From positions 1 to 29,875 of the IMG/VR virus record IMGVR_UViG_3300032134_000012: a stretch of DNA of 29,875 bases; one strand, given 5' to 3'. This document shows, one piece after another, positions 8,677 to 16,715 of the stretch. Position numbers and translations under genes: made by a program. The notes below the pieces were generated by a model. The model did not search any database. It was not told the origin of the DNA and worked only from the letters and a program-made list of their open reading frames with translations. The DNA comes from a virus. Numbering within the stretch: position 1 is the stretch's first letter; the number at the start of each line of letters is the position of its first letter.

Positions 8677-9671
8677 TAAATTCTTTCCGCCGTCGCGTAT
8701 TTAATTGCCATTGTCCGACTGTCCAAAACACCGCTAATTTCTAATTCCCATTCATCATTAATTGTGTAAACGCCCGGTGAGAATCGAACTTGCATCCCGT
8801 GACCTACATCTTGAAATCCACCATCGATTGTTTCTGCATCGCTTGATTTGTCAATCTTTAAGCCTGTATCATCTGCCACATAGGTATCGTATTTCACACC
8901 CGAAGCCGATCCCGAAGTAAAGGTTCCCGCCGTACTGCAAATAATTTTTATCACATCCCAATCCACGCCCGGAGTTCCTCGCACATCAATTATGCTTCCG
9001 GTGGTACTTGCATTAATTGCAATCTCACGTATAATTCCAGAATGTTTCGCCAATCCTTCATCCTGTGAAAGAGCGATCTGGCCGGTCCGAACCATATCAA
9101 GGTATCCCGTACCTTCGGGATTCATAGCCATTGCCATTAATTCATCGCCTTTTTCTTTATCATAAGGACGGATTAAATCAGCACAGGCAATGATCGCCGC
9201 GCTTCTTACAATAATCTCCGGCCAATCTGAACTTGTGGAAGCAGATGAAGCAGATGACATTCCCACACCTTTGCGCGGATAGATCGGAACGGGAAGTACA
9301 TTGCGACATAAGTCGCTCGATTTACGAACGCTTTCTTGTTTCGTTTCCAACCAATCACGGCCGGACTCGATCACGGCACTATCCAAAAGCGATGTAGATG
9401 AATTTTCTAAAAAGAAACTCAATAAGCCTGTTCCTGTTGCGTAATTAAATTCTTTGTTGGCGTTTGGTGTATCTGTAACCGAAGTCATTTCTTCACCGTC
9501 TTTAAAAAGTTGTGTCACATATCCCGCCGAATAAAGATAATATAAATCAGTCGTACCGGATGCCACCCAATCGCTTGGGACCACCCGCCTTAAATTATAG
9601 TTGTTTATATTCGGTTCAATAAATTGAAGGTCTGTATTCGTGTTGCAATAGGTGGCTTCGTATGTACTCAT
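8676..9671 (-). CDS. Head-tail connector / neck-associated protein
   Basis: 331 residues, encoded between the lysis genes and the tail genes. A helical middle part (WPEIIVRSAAIIACADLIRP, then DKEKGDELMAMAMNPEG) resembles gp6-like head-tail adaptors; it is flanked by beta-rich N- and C-terminal regions (about 1 to 95 and 215 to 331), so this could be an adaptor fused to a decoration-like domain. ATGA overlap with the upstream 61-residue gene and TAATG overlap with the next. The connector role is inferred. Confidence 0.55.
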   Translation of the reverse strand: MSTYEATYCNTNTDLQFIEPNINNYNLRRVVPSDWVASGTTDLYYLYSAGYVTQLFKDGEEMTSVTDTPNANKEFNYATGTGLLSFFLENSSTSLLDSAVIESGRDWLETKQESVRKSSDLCRNVLPVPIYPRKGVGMSSASSASTSSDWPEIIVRSAAIIACADLIRPYDKEKGDELMAMAMNPEGTGYLDMVRTGQIALSQDEGLAKHSGIIREIAINASTTGSIIDVRGTPGVDWDVIKIICSTAGTFTSGSASGVKYDTYVADDTGLKIDKSSDAETIDGGFQDVGHGMQVRFSPGVYTINDEWELEISGVLDSRTMAIKYATAERI

Positions 9672-9853
9672 GCTTGATGCACCTTATTCTTTAAATCTTT
9701 TAAATTAATTCGTGTCGGTTCTTCCATATCTCTAATGGCGGACAATAATTCCACCAAGTCCTCGAAATAGACTTCCGGGTTCTCAAAAAGCGTATTCAAA
9801 TTGATGCTCTCCGCTTTGTCTTTAATGATGTTAATGGACTTGCCCAATGTCAT
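9668..9853 (-). CDS. Small helical protein, unknown function
   Basis: 61 residues from an ATG whose ATGA overlaps the endolysin stop; a longer in-frame extension inside the endolysin gene is not needed. The sequence (MTLGKSINIIKDKAESINLN) is charged and helical. It ends with an ATGA overlap with the connector-like gene. It may be a small structural or lysis accessory protein. Confidence 0.6.
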   Translation of the reverse strand: MTLGKSINIIKDKAESINLNTLFENPEVYFEDLVELLSAIRDMEEPTRINLKDLKNKVHQA

Positions 9854-10335
9854 AAATATTCCTTCACGGTGTCGATGTATTTTTCTTCCGTACCTTTTCC
9901 TTGATCTGTGTTGTAATATTTCTTCCAATACTTCGCCCGGCCTTCCAATGTGTTCGGCATAGATTTCGGCACTCTCCAATACTTGATCCGGCAATGAACA
10001 ATCCCGGCGGCAATATTCTTTTCTAATATGTCTGACCATATCTTTTCATCGTAAGACTGCCAATGCTTTAAATCCACCATACTCGCTTCGGCGCATTTCC
10101 CCATTAACGACTTGCGATGTTTAAGATAGTGGACAAGATTATCTACACAACTGGCCGGCTCTATCTGCCAGAAACTTTTCGCGGGACCATCTCCCAACTG
10201 TCGCAGATACTTATACCCGGATTCAACCAAACCCGTTTCGTGTACGAGTGTGACCGCATCATCAGAAGCAAATTTCTCGCCCATCTTTTCACAAGTGGAT
10301 TTGATGAGCGATTTAATTTGAGTCGGGCTTATCAC
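9850..10335 (-). CDS. Endolysin, lysozyme/SLT-like peptidoglycan hydrolase
   Basis: 161 residues. The motif HETGLVESGYKYLRQLGDG followed by PAKSFWQIEP (residues about 32 to 60) matches the ES...G..QI.P pattern of lytic transglycosylases and related lysozyme-like phage enzymes; E38 (of VES) or E33 is the likely catalytic acid. No signal peptide, so export would need the holin. It follows holin-like and XhlA-like genes with ATGA overlaps, forming a compact lysis cassette. Substrate bond and exact family are not certain from sequence alone. Confidence 0.72.
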   Translation of the reverse strand: MISPTQIKSLIKSTCEKMGEKFASDDAVTLVHETGLVESGYKYLRQLGDGPAKSFWQIEPASCVDNLVHYLKHRKSLMGKCAEASMVDLKHWQSYDEKIWSDILEKNIAAGIVHCRIKYWRVPKSMPNTLEGRAKYWKKYYNTDQGKGTEEKYIDTVKEYL

Positions 10336-10565
10336 TTCCAGGCAATCTTTAATAGAGCCGAAAACACATCAAGAATCTCTTTCATGATCTTCTTCTGCTC
10401 GTCTTTATCCAATTTCCCATCTTCGTATGCTTCCTGTAAAACCGTAAACACTTCTTTTATTTCATCAACCAACTTCTTATATCTCAAGCCGACAAACGTC
10501 GCACCCCCGGCAACAATTAATCCCGCCAGGTAAAAGAAATTCGTCCAATTAAACCAATCACTCAT
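10332..10565 (-). CDS. Holin-like membrane protein
   Basis: 77 residues. One membrane helix near the N-terminus (FFYLAGLIVAGGATFVGL, about 10 to 27) is followed by amphipathic charged helices (EVFTVLQEAYEDGKLDKDEQ). The gene directly precedes the endolysin (ATGA overlap) and follows an XhlA-like gene, which supports a holin role. A clear GGGAGATAAC Shine-Dalgarno precedes the ATG. The single helix would make it a class III-like holin; no experimental family is recognised. Confidence 0.65.
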   Translation of the reverse strand: MSDWFNWTNFFYLAGLIVAGGATFVGLRYKKLVDEIKEVFTVLQEAYEDGKLDKDEQKKIMKEILDVFSALLKIAWK

Positions 10566-10566
10566 G

Positions 10567-10800
10567 TTATCTCCCTTTAAATAGGTAGGCTATGAACCCA
10601 CCAAATATGATGCTCACGACGGAGAACACACCTTGAATGGATGCCATCCCGCCTTCAAGTTTTCGTACCCGGCCATTCTGCATTTGGATCTCAAGTTTAG
10701 TATCGTGAGAATCTCGATGTACTACTGCCAACGTCGATTCTATACGTGCCAAACGATCCACTATGTCCAAACGGTATTCATCAATCTGTGGTTTGTTCAT
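10567..10800 (-). CDS. XhlA-like coiled-coil membrane protein of the lysis cassette
   Basis: 77 residues from the ATG at 10800 (MNKPQIDEYRLDIVDRLARI); an upstream in-frame ATG at 10851 would add a Lys-rich extension that overlaps the previous gene and is unlikely. Residues 8 to 50 form a coiled coil, and residues about 53 to 73 a membrane helix (FSVVSIIFGGFIAYLF). This layout matches XhlA-type haemolysin proteins, which work with a holin. It overlaps the upstream coiled-coil gene by 20 bases and lies just before the holin-like gene. Confidence 0.68.
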   Translation of the reverse strand: MNKPQIDEYRLDIVDRLARIESTLAVVHRDSHDTKLEIQMQNGRVRKLEGGMASIQGVFSVVSIIFGGFIAYLFKGR

Positions 10801-10936
10801 CCTTCTTTTCTTCTTTTGGCTTTTCTTTTTCAGCCTTAATTGTGGTTTCATAACCGTTAATCAAGAAATTGATTTCGCCTAATCGCATATTTAACTGTTG
10901 GCGTTCTGCCTTCAGTTGCTCGATTCTTTTTTCCAT
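10781..10936 (-). CDS. Short coiled-coil protein
   Basis: 51 residues from the ATG at 10936, which has a strong GGGAGG Shine-Dalgarno seven bases upstream; an ATG at 10951 in the same frame (five more residues) is also preceded by AAGGAA. The sequence (MEKRIEQLKAERQQLNMRLG) is a coiled coil ending in a Lys/Glu-rich tail. Similar small coiled-coil genes are common beside phage lysis genes. Function unknown. Confidence 0.65.
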   Translation of the reverse strand: MEKRIEQLKAERQQLNMRLGEINFLINGYETTIKAEKEKPKEEKKDEQTTD

Positions 10937-10955
10937 TTCTTCGCCTCCCATTATT

Positions 10956-11192
10956 TTATTCCTTGCTTGCTTCGTATGCTTCTTTTACTGCATCTGTCCA
11001 TACGGCTGAAGCTAATGCCTGTACTTCTGAACTTTCGCCGGATACATCCGCATCGGGAGTTAATACCCGCCTGTGATATGAAGATGAAAGTTCATTCCCA
11101 TCTTCTATGATAGCCGTTTTTGCACGTTCCTGGATAAATTTATACTCACCCCGGATTTCGTAATCGTATATTACTTCTTTACTTAAAGCCAT
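10956..11192 (-). CDS. Small structural-region protein of marine-phage type
   Basis: 78 residues. The sequence has the layout of a protein often found in marine phages: an N-terminal strand (EYKFIQERAKTAIIEDGNEL), a polar loop (SSSYHRRVLTPDADVSG), and a C-terminal helix (VQALASAVWTDAVKEAYEAS). It follows the fibre gene and has a CAGGAGTAAATA Shine-Dalgarno. A perfect hairpin (11222..11239) lies just upstream. Function unknown; I recognise only the overall look. Confidence 0.65.
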   Translation of the reverse strand: MALSKEVIYDYEIRGEYKFIQERAKTAIIEDGNELSSSYHRRVLTPDADVSGESSEVQALASAVWTDAVKEAYEASKE

Positions 11193-11221
11193 TATTTACT
11201 CCTGTTTGTTATTCGTTTCCA

Positions 11222-11239
11222 ACTATATATCCATATAGT
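11222..11239 (-). other. Perfect hairpin between fibre gene and next start
   Basis: ACTATAT, loop of four, ATATAGT: a perfect 7-base-pair AU-rich stem between the stop of the 606-residue gene and the Shine-Dalgarno of the next gene. There is no T-run on the minus strand, so it is not a standard terminator; it may stabilise mRNA or tune expression. Confidence 0.4.
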
Positions 11240-11245
11240 ATTAAA

Positions 11246-13066
11246 TTATGCCACCAAGTACGTTATAGAAAACGTATAATACCCATTTGCTGTGGCTAAA
11301 AATGGCGTAGTCGCCGCTGACGATTTATTCCCAGAGACCTGCAATATAATACTATTAGCCTCATTCTGCACTACCCCCCATAATACACTGGCTGGTGATG
11401 CGGATTGGTATATGGAGAGACTTCCCACGCATAAGTTTGCACCTTCTCCAAAGGTACTTACTGATGTAAATGGAAGGTTTAAAGACAGCTCCGCTGTACT
11501 GTTATCATCATTAACCCGCGCTTGTCCTTCACAAGTCACCAACCGTCCAACTTTTGTATATGACCCCAAATCAGATGCGGCATGAAGTGTCACACTGTTG
11601 TTTGCAGTCATAGTCCAAGTCCCTTCCTCATAATCATCGAGAGTGTTTGAATCGGTGTTAGATGTTACGCCAAGACAGATACCTTTACCGGCAGTTGAAA
11701 AAACGATGTCGCCTGTTTGAATATCTATATCGCCACCAGATTCTATGGTCATTCTGCTTGCTGTATTTGTATAAAAATCCATCTGATTTGTGCCGTGATA
11801 ATACTGAATACCACCTATATCAATGTCACCACTGTCTCCCATATAAAGATTGGAATACTCTCCTGTGTTAGCTGTTAAGGCTAAAGTCGCCCTTCCATTA
11901 CTTCCCGTATTTGTTATTTCAAGTACTCTGTGATTGGTTATTGCCGTGGGCGACCCACCAATACCGACATTTTGTGAACTATCAATAGTTACCGCTGTAT
12001 CTAAAGTTCCATCCTTACCAGAGGTTTTTAATAGTATCTCACCACCTAATGTACCCGCACCAACACCATCGTCATCTATATTGAATGCAATCTCTGAAGA
12101 AAGTGTATCGTGGTCTGTACCATCAGAACCATAAGACTGAATCTTACCCAGTTCTTCATTATCCGCAACTGTGGTGTTTGACCCAATAGTAGCATGACCA
12201 CCCTTTACAAATTTCAAACTTGGTGAAAGGGCATCTGTTGTACTAAATAAACCAATAGCAAGAGTAGCATCTGTTTCAGTAGTTCCTAATATCTGCGCTT
12301 CTGCCGTTACCTCTCCCATCGCAACTTGTGCGGTATTGCCAACAACAAGGCCAGTACCGTTTGCTACATGAACATCAGATGTTGCAGTAAGATTTAATTT
12401 GCCCCCTGAAGTAATTGTAAAATCTGTATTATCAGTTTCAATATTTTCACCACCATCACCGAATCTTAATCCTACATTTACTGGTACATTAATATCTGTT
12501 CCTGCTGTTAAATTTAAATCTGTTCCTGCGGTTATAGTTAAATCTGTTCCATCTCCTGATAGATATTCACCGCCATCGTTATCGAATATATATAACTTAT
12601 CTACAACAACTAAATCACCATCAGCGATCTTTAATGCTTGTGCGCCATCTGTTCCAGTAATAGTTAGACATTCCTCTGAAGCATCCCAGGTGAAATTATC
12701 ACCCGCCGTGCCACTATAAAATATTACGTCCGTTCCACTTCCATCAGCACCAACGGTTACTGTCCCGGATACGTCCAATGCACCGTTCATATCGATTGTG
12801 GTTGCGTTTATTTCGATCTCTGTATCAGAAACCAGATCAAGCACACCATCTGCCGATTGATGTATATAAGTTCCTGTGTCACCAAACTCTAATCGGTTGG
12901 TGCTTGACATCATCAACGCATCCGTTGCGATGGTAAACCCGAAGGTCGTACCGTTGTCGCCGTCTTTTACGCTGACGTGTGTTGTTGTGTTTCCGCCACC
13001 ATCTCTATCAACGTGTAAAAGTTGTTCGTATGATGAAGCGATTGATTGTGCGCCTAAAGCTGCCAT
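11246..13066 (-). CDS. Long repetitive fibre / virion structural protein
   Basis: 606 residues, very rich in Thr, Gly, Asp, Asn and Ser. After an N-terminal anchor-like region (MAALGAQSIASSYEQLLHVD) it shows degenerate repeats such as DLTITAGTDLNLTAGTDINV and FTITSGGKLNLTATSD, typical of beta-helical or triple-stranded fibres. The motif LDDYEEGTWT (about 480 to 495) marks the junction to a C-terminal head domain, as in many marine phage structural proteins. It sits with the head genes rather than after the tail genes, so it may be a capsid or connector fibre. Receptor binding is plausible but inferred. Confidence 0.7.
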   Translation of the reverse strand: MAALGAQSIASSYEQLLHVDRDGGGNTTTHVSVKDGDNGTTFGFTIATDALMMSSTNRLEFGDTGTYIHQSADGVLDLVSDTEIEINATTIDMNGALDVSGTVTVGADGSGTDVIFYSGTAGDNFTWDASEECLTITGTDGAQALKIADGDLVVVDKLYIFDNDGGEYLSGDGTDLTITAGTDLNLTAGTDINVPVNVGLRFGDGGENIETDNTDFTITSGGKLNLTATSDVHVANGTGLVVGNTAQVAMGEVTAEAQILGTTETDATLAIGLFSTTDALSPSLKFVKGGHATIGSNTTVADNEELGKIQSYGSDGTDHDTLSSEIAFNIDDDGVGAGTLGGEILLKTSGKDGTLDTAVTIDSSQNVGIGGSPTAITNHRVLEITNTGSNGRATLALTANTGEYSNLYMGDSGDIDIGGIQYYHGTNQMDFYTNTASRMTIESGGDIDIQTGDIVFSTAGKGICLGVTSNTDSNTLDDYEEGTWTMTANNSVTLHAASDLGSYTKVGRLVTCEGQARVNDDNSTAELSLNLPFTSVSTFGEGANLCVGSLSIYQSASPASVLWGVVQNEANSIILQVSGNKSSAATTPFLATANGYYTFSITYLVA

Positions 13067-13084
13067 TTTAATATCTCCTTAAAT

Positions 13085-13210
13085 TTATACAATGTTTTGC
13101 CACTTGCGTTCTTCTCTCGTCCAAGTGTCATTTATACTTCGCCATAAATCCCGAACCAAACGTGCTGTCTGGCTTGGAATAGTGACGAATTTTAATCCTA
13201 ATTTTAACAT
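13085..13210 (-). CDS. Small basic protein, unknown function
   Basis: 41 residues (MLKLGLKFVTIPSQTARLVR...). The ATG lies in a TGATG overlap with the stop of the upstream head protein, and the ORF ends 18 bases before the fibre start, so it fills this gap exactly. It is basic and Trp/Arg-rich (DLWRSINDTWTREERKWQ). No family recognised. The exact fit and coupling argue that it is real. Confidence 0.6.
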   Translation of the reverse strand: MLKLGLKFVTIPSQTARLVRDLWRSINDTWTREERKWQNIV

Positions 13211-13551
13211 CAGCCGACGTATGCGAGACACGCACCAGATGCTAATGTAAATCCTGTGAATCTGCCGTAGATTGTCATCCCCTGGGGAAATGTTTCGCCA
13301 TCTATTGCAGCACCGCCATTCGCATCAATCAGCGTACCCGTTCCCGTATCGTCTGGGAATAGTTGTTCTGTTTCTGCGATTAGTCCCCCGCTACCGGAAG
13401 CGAATACCGTATCCTCGATGAATTGGATTGCCACAAAGACACCCGATCCCGCACCACAAGTAACGGCAGTCGTGCCGGTTACAAATATTGATCCGGCTTG
13501 TCCCATTGCTAAATTCTGCGCTTCAACAACGCCATATTCTCTCATTGACAT
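13210..13551 (-). CDS. Small head-fringe / decoration-like protein
   Basis: 113 residues, Gly/Ala/Thr-rich. The C-terminal pattern GETFPQGMTIYGRFTGFTLA followed by SGACLAYVG is a beta-rich motif I associate with small structural proteins of marine phages. It follows the capsid gene, where decoration or head-completion proteins are often encoded. The start has an AAAGGAGAAAC Shine-Dalgarno. Exact virion role uncertain. Confidence 0.62.
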   Translation of the reverse strand: MSMREYGVVEAQNLAMGQAGSIFVTGTTAVTCGAGSGVFVAIQFIEDTVFASGSGGLIAETEQLFPDDTGTGTLIDANGGAAIDGETFPQGMTIYGRFTGFTLASGACLAYVG

Positions 13552-13566
13552 ATTGTTTCTCCTTTA

Positions 13567-13602
13567 AAATGCCTTACCGAGCGGTCAGTCTCATGGGCAT
13601 TT
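13567..13602 (-). other. Stem-loop upstream of the decoration-like gene
   Basis: AAATGCC (13567..13573) pairs with GGCATTT (13596..13602), with a small ACCG/CGGT element inside the loop. It ends just before the AAAGGAG Shine-Dalgarno of the next gene. No T-run, so it is more likely an mRNA-stability or translational element than a terminator. Confidence 0.35.
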
Positions 13603-13611
13603 AGGTTAAAT

Positions 13612-13764
13612 TTATTTATCGTCTTTTTTAACTTTAGCCTTTGGCTCAACTTTGCTTCCGTCTGCATTGCATTCTTGGAACCGGTCTTTAAGTGATTTCA
13701 GATCGTGATTCTTATCATCATATTCAACGACTACACCATTTGGCTTTTTAAAATACTTACTCAT
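13612..13764 (-). CDS. Small charged head-region protein
   Basis: 50 residues (MSKYFKKPNGVVVEYDDKNH...), ending in a Lys/Asp-rich tail. AAAGGAG lies six bases upstream of the ATG. Small proteins starting MSKYFKKPNG are seen after capsid genes of uncultured marine phages; no function is known to me. It is bounded by two hairpins. Confidence 0.65.
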   Translation of the reverse strand: MSKYFKKPNGVVVEYDDKNHDLKSLKDRFQECNADGSKVEPKAKVKKDDK

Positions 13765-13783
13765 TTTTTACTCCTTTAATAAC

Positions 13784-13803
13784 GGGCGGGAGTTACCCCG
13801 CCC
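13784..13803 (-). terminator. GC-rich hairpin after the major capsid gene (attenuator-like)
   Basis: GGGCGGG, loop of six, CCCGCCC: a perfect 7-base-pair GC stem 21 bases after the capsid stop. On the coding strand it is followed by GTTATTAAA rather than a full T-run, so it would be a weak terminator or an mRNA-stabilising element that raises capsid expression over downstream genes. Confidence 0.5.
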
Positions 13804-13824
13804 ATCATCGTTAATCAGTTAAGA

Positions 13825-14730
13825 TTAGGAAACGTCACTCAAGACATAGACACCATAGGTATCTTTTATCTCAACTTGTCCCCAGAATCCGGTTGCAACG
13901 TACTTCGTCATACGTTCAGATTCTTCCCTTTGTGTTCTAATGCGGAATAAACCTTCTGCACCAACACCAAGACCAACAGCACCTTTGCTGAATGCGAACC
14001 CGGCTGCATCTCCACCGCTGCCCACATCTTCATCAATTTGGTCGCTCCAATACACGTTAAATCCCGCGATTGAACCCACGAATCCCGTCTGGAAGGCTTC
14101 TTCACCTTTAGAACCCATCATTCCGATAGGACGTGCGGTTGCGGTATCGGTTGTGCTTGAACCGGCAGTATCTAATGCCGCGTTATGTAGCAAGGATATG
14201 ATTCCTTTTCCTCCCCAAACTTGTTTTGGAGAAAGAACTAATGAATACGGCATTGGCGAACCGGCTGCTCTCATTTGACGCATCGATCCAAAAATATGGC
14301 TCAATGCCAGGGAAGTCCCCGCGCCACATTCAGTTTGCGAAAATGTTTTGCCAAGCTCCACGAGGTCGTCGTCCAATTTCGCTGCCACAGCATTCCCGAG
14401 AGCCGGACCGGCTTGTCCTTCAACATCATCCCCGGAACCCATTAATACGAGATCACTTACTTGTGATTCGATTACGTGTTCAGAAACAGTCGCAGTACGA
14501 GCCGCTGACGTGATAGCAATCGCAGTTGTAGCGGTTGCCTGTGTCGCCGCACTTACATTCGCAGATGTTAGTTTTGTCCAATCAGAAAACTGGACATGGT
14601 TTGATCCCCTTACGGCTTGTTTTACAGTCACAAGTGGATACATTACGTTCACATGATTGAACGCAATCACCGCATCGCCAATGGTTCTTCCGAGTCCACC
14701 GGCAGCGGTTGAGGTATTAGTTAAAGCCAT
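13825..14730 (-). CDS. Major capsid protein
   Basis: 301 residues. It follows scaffold and a small head gene, has the strongest Shine-Dalgarno of the region (AAAAGGAGTTTAAGCAA), and shows the composition of an HK97-fold capsid: an N-terminal arm (MALTNTSTAAGGLGRTIGDA), a helical spine region around GPALGNAVAAKLDDDLVELG (about 106 to 125), a central LVLSPKQVWGGKGII segment, and a C-terminal strand (EIKDTYGVYVLSD). The short length fits a small capsid and a genome of about 30 kb. Confidence 0.85.
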   Translation of the reverse strand: MALTNTSTAAGGLGRTIGDAVIAFNHVNVMYPLVTVKQAVRGSNHVQFSDWTKLTSANVSAATQATATTAIAITSAARTATVSEHVIESQVSDLVLMGSGDDVEGQAGPALGNAVAAKLDDDLVELGKTFSQTECGAGTSLALSHIFGSMRQMRAAGSPMPYSLVLSPKQVWGGKGIISLLHNAALDTAGSSTTDTATARPIGMMGSKGEEAFQTGFVGSIAGFNVYWSDQIDEDVGSGGDAAGFAFSKGAVGLGVGAEGLFRIRTQREESERMTKYVATGFWGQVEIKDTYGVYVLSDVS

Positions 14731-14762
14731 TTGCTTAAACTCCTTTTAATGTATTTAAAAAT

Positions 14763-14999
14763 TCAGTCATCATACGGCTTTTTCATCGTCCCCGGTCCGA
14801 ACCCACTAAACACACCAACGCTCTCCGGCTTTTTGCCCTTCTGTACTCGCTCCCCGCGTTCTTCATGAATATCAAGGTAATCGTCATAACTGACGGAAGA
14901 ACCTTTGTAAGTACATTCAACATCTTCGCCACGATCTACTTTCTTGTGACGAAGGTCATTGTTTGGATCAAGAGCCTTTTTAAATAGATCAGTTGCCAT
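14763..14999 (-). CDS. Small protein between scaffold and capsid
   Basis: 78 residues, highly charged (MATDLFKKALDPNNDLRHKK), ending GPGTMKKPYDD. It overlaps the scaffold gene by 11 bases and precedes the capsid gene, so it may be an assembly factor or internal head protein. No family recognised. Confidence 0.65.
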   Translation of the reverse strand: MATDLFKKALDPNNDLRHKKVDRGEDVECTYKGSSVSYDDYLDIHEERGERVQKGKKPESVGVFSGFGPGTMKKPYDD

Positions 15000-15543
15000 A
15001 ACCGATCTTTATATTGCCGGACGTTTGCGGATTGTTGGCCTTCTTGTATCCAGATGGATCAAGTGAAGCCCATTCTTCAAACGAAGCATATCCGCCCGTC
15101 GATGTTGGTTTAGAGTTATCTACCGAAGCCGGTGATGGAGTCGTAGAAACTTTTTTGACATGGACTTCCAATTTTTCAAGTGGTAATCCATCGTAAATAG
15201 CACGATCTTCTTCTGGTAATTCGGCGAGCAAAGAATCTCGCTTCTTTACATTGTATTCATCGAAGGCATTGGCTTTCTTTTCGGCTGCTTCAAGTTTGGT
15301 TGTCATATTCGCCATGATCTGTTCGTATTCACCTTTTGATTCCATTTCCTTCAGCTTCCGGGATTCGGCCTGTTCCTTTGCATCCTTTCTGAATGTGTCC
15401 AGTTCAACCTTCAATGCGTTTTTTTCGTCCACCAATCCACTAAACCGTGCGTAAGGGACTTGATTGACGGGCTGCTTTTCTTCGCTTGCAGTTGTAGCGG
15501 TGTCCTGTTTTACGTCTGGGACTTCGACTTGTTGTTCACTCAT
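14989..15543 (-). CDS. Scaffolding protein (GP20-like)
   Basis: 184 residues. It is acidic and disordered at the N-terminus (VPDVKQDTATTASEEKQ), followed by a long coiled coil (about 35 to 105; LVDEKNALKVELDTFRKDAK) and a Ser/Thr/Pro-rich C-terminal part. This matches phage scaffolding proteins of the minor structural GP20 type. It lies immediately before the head assembly genes and capsid. No protease gene is visible nearby, so removal of the scaffold may not need phage proteolysis. Confidence 0.78.
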   Translation of the reverse strand: MSEQQVEVPDVKQDTATTASEEKQPVNQVPYARFSGLVDEKNALKVELDTFRKDAKEQAESRKLKEMESKGEYEQIMANMTTKLEAAEKKANAFDEYNVKKRDSLLAELPEEDRAIYDGLPLEKLEVHVKKVSTTPSPASVDNSKPTSTGGYASFEEWASLDPSGYKKANNPQTSGNIKIGYGN

Positions 15544-15573
15544 TTTAACCTCTTGTTTGAGTTATGTAAATCT

Positions 15574-16032
15574 TTAACCAATGCTAATGTTGATTGGTTT
15601 GCTTGCATACTTCTTGACATTCTTGCCAATAAAGTCGCTTATGTTTTTAATAATTTCTTTTTGATTCTGGTCATTGATCCCAAATATATTTCTGTCATTG
15701 TCCGCATTACCTTTAACTTTTAAGCCCTCACGAAATACAATATCCACACCTACATTCGTTGGCTTTTGTGCTGATATGGAACCAAGCATTTGTCCTGTCA
15801 ATCTTAAATTAGGCGGGCTTGTTTGCTTGGATGTACTTACGCCTTTAGCACCGGCCTTACCCGCCGCCTTCTTCGTAGCATATTTAGATGTATATCCTTT
15901 AAACTTATATCGCTTCCCTGTTTCACTCGTTCCGAATCCTTTATCTGAATCCTTTACAATTTTAGTTGCAGCCTTGCCACCAATCTTCGCCCATAATGAA
16001 CTTGGTAATTTTAAAATATCTTCCGCCTTCAT
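15574..16032 (-). CDS. HK97 gp10-like neck / tail completion protein
   Basis: 152 residues from the ATG at 16032 (ATGA overlap with the upstream stop); a TTG at 16044 is the less likely alternative. The middle is basic (KYATKKAAGKAGAKGVSTSK); the second half has the SPPNLRLTGQMLGSIS pattern and a C-terminal helix (KEIIKNISDFIGKNVKK) typical of gp10-like or virion morphogenesis proteins. It would act at the head-tail joint. Its place between minor head and scaffold genes is less usual. Confidence 0.6.
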   Translation of the reverse strand: MKAEDILKLPSSLWAKIGGKAATKIVKDSDKGFGTSETGKRYKFKGYTSKYATKKAAGKAGAKGVSTSKQTSPPNLRLTGQMLGSISAQKPTNVGVDIVFREGLKVKGNADNDRNIFGINDQNQKEIIKNISDFIGKNVKKYASKPINISIG

Positions 16033-16715
16033 TTTACCATCCAATCGTGCCGGCAGTTAAATCCACCACGTACACCAAAAGGCGTTAGGCTTGCCATTAC
16101 TTCGGCTTCGGTATATCCTTTGTCCGGTTCATCGCCTAAAGTTGTGGCGCATTCATCCCTGGTAACGTCATCAAGCGGACCAACGTAAGTCCATCGAACA
16201 TCTTCGCCTTCAAATACCTTATGTCTCGCAAGATTATCGAATTGCCTAAAGCCGTCATTCACCGCTACATTCAATTGATGCGTTTCAAGGTTAATTGTTT
16301 CTGATAATCTTTTTACTATGGATGAAGGACGTTCGCCAGATATAATACCTTTAAACAAACCATCTTTTAAATCGTTAGCATATACGGTTGCCTTACCTAA
16401 TAATGTCGATGCTTCCATGTCTTGTAATAACTCAAGTTGTCCAATCGTTGCACCCTTAACTGTCGGGATTCCACGCCTTGCGGCTTCTTTAGCTATTACA
16501 TCAACTTTCCCCTCATAGGCTTCCATTAAACCATTAACGGCATTGGTATATCCACGATCCAATAATTCTTGAAAGAAATCTAATTCTTTTGCAATCGCCA
16601 CAAGTTCTGTATCGCTTAACGTGTCCATTCTTTTTGCAATGGTCTTTAGGTCATTAAGCAATTTCTTCTCAATGGCTTGGATTTGGCTCATAAATTTGCT
16701 TACTGGATCAGCCAC
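16029..16715 (-). CDS. Mu gpF-like minor head protein
   Basis: 228 residues starting with GTG (AAAGGA upstream). The N-terminal two thirds are helical. The C-terminal domain has the signature WTYVGPLDDVTRDECATTLG followed by GGFNCRHDWMVK, which matches the Mu gpF / SPP1 gp7 minor head family with its Cys and His residues. It follows the portal gene directly, the usual place. It probably sits inside the capsid and may be ejected with DNA. Confidence 0.82.
   Translation of the reverse strand: MADPVSKFMSQIQAIEKKLLNDLKTIAKRMDTLSDTELVAIAKELDFFQELLDRGYTNAVNGLMEAYEGKVDVIAKEAARRGIPTVKGATIGQLELLQDMEASTLLGKATVYANDLKDGLFKGIISGERPSSIVKRLSETINLETHQLNVAVNDGFRQFDNLARHKVFEGEDVRWTYVGPLDDVTRDECATTLGDEPDKGYTEAEVMASLTPFGVRGGFNCRHDWMVK

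Noticed and set aside
13908-14105. Extra minus-strand frame inside the capsid gene
   Set aside because: Shadow frame of the capsid gene, with no ribosome site or protein-like pattern.
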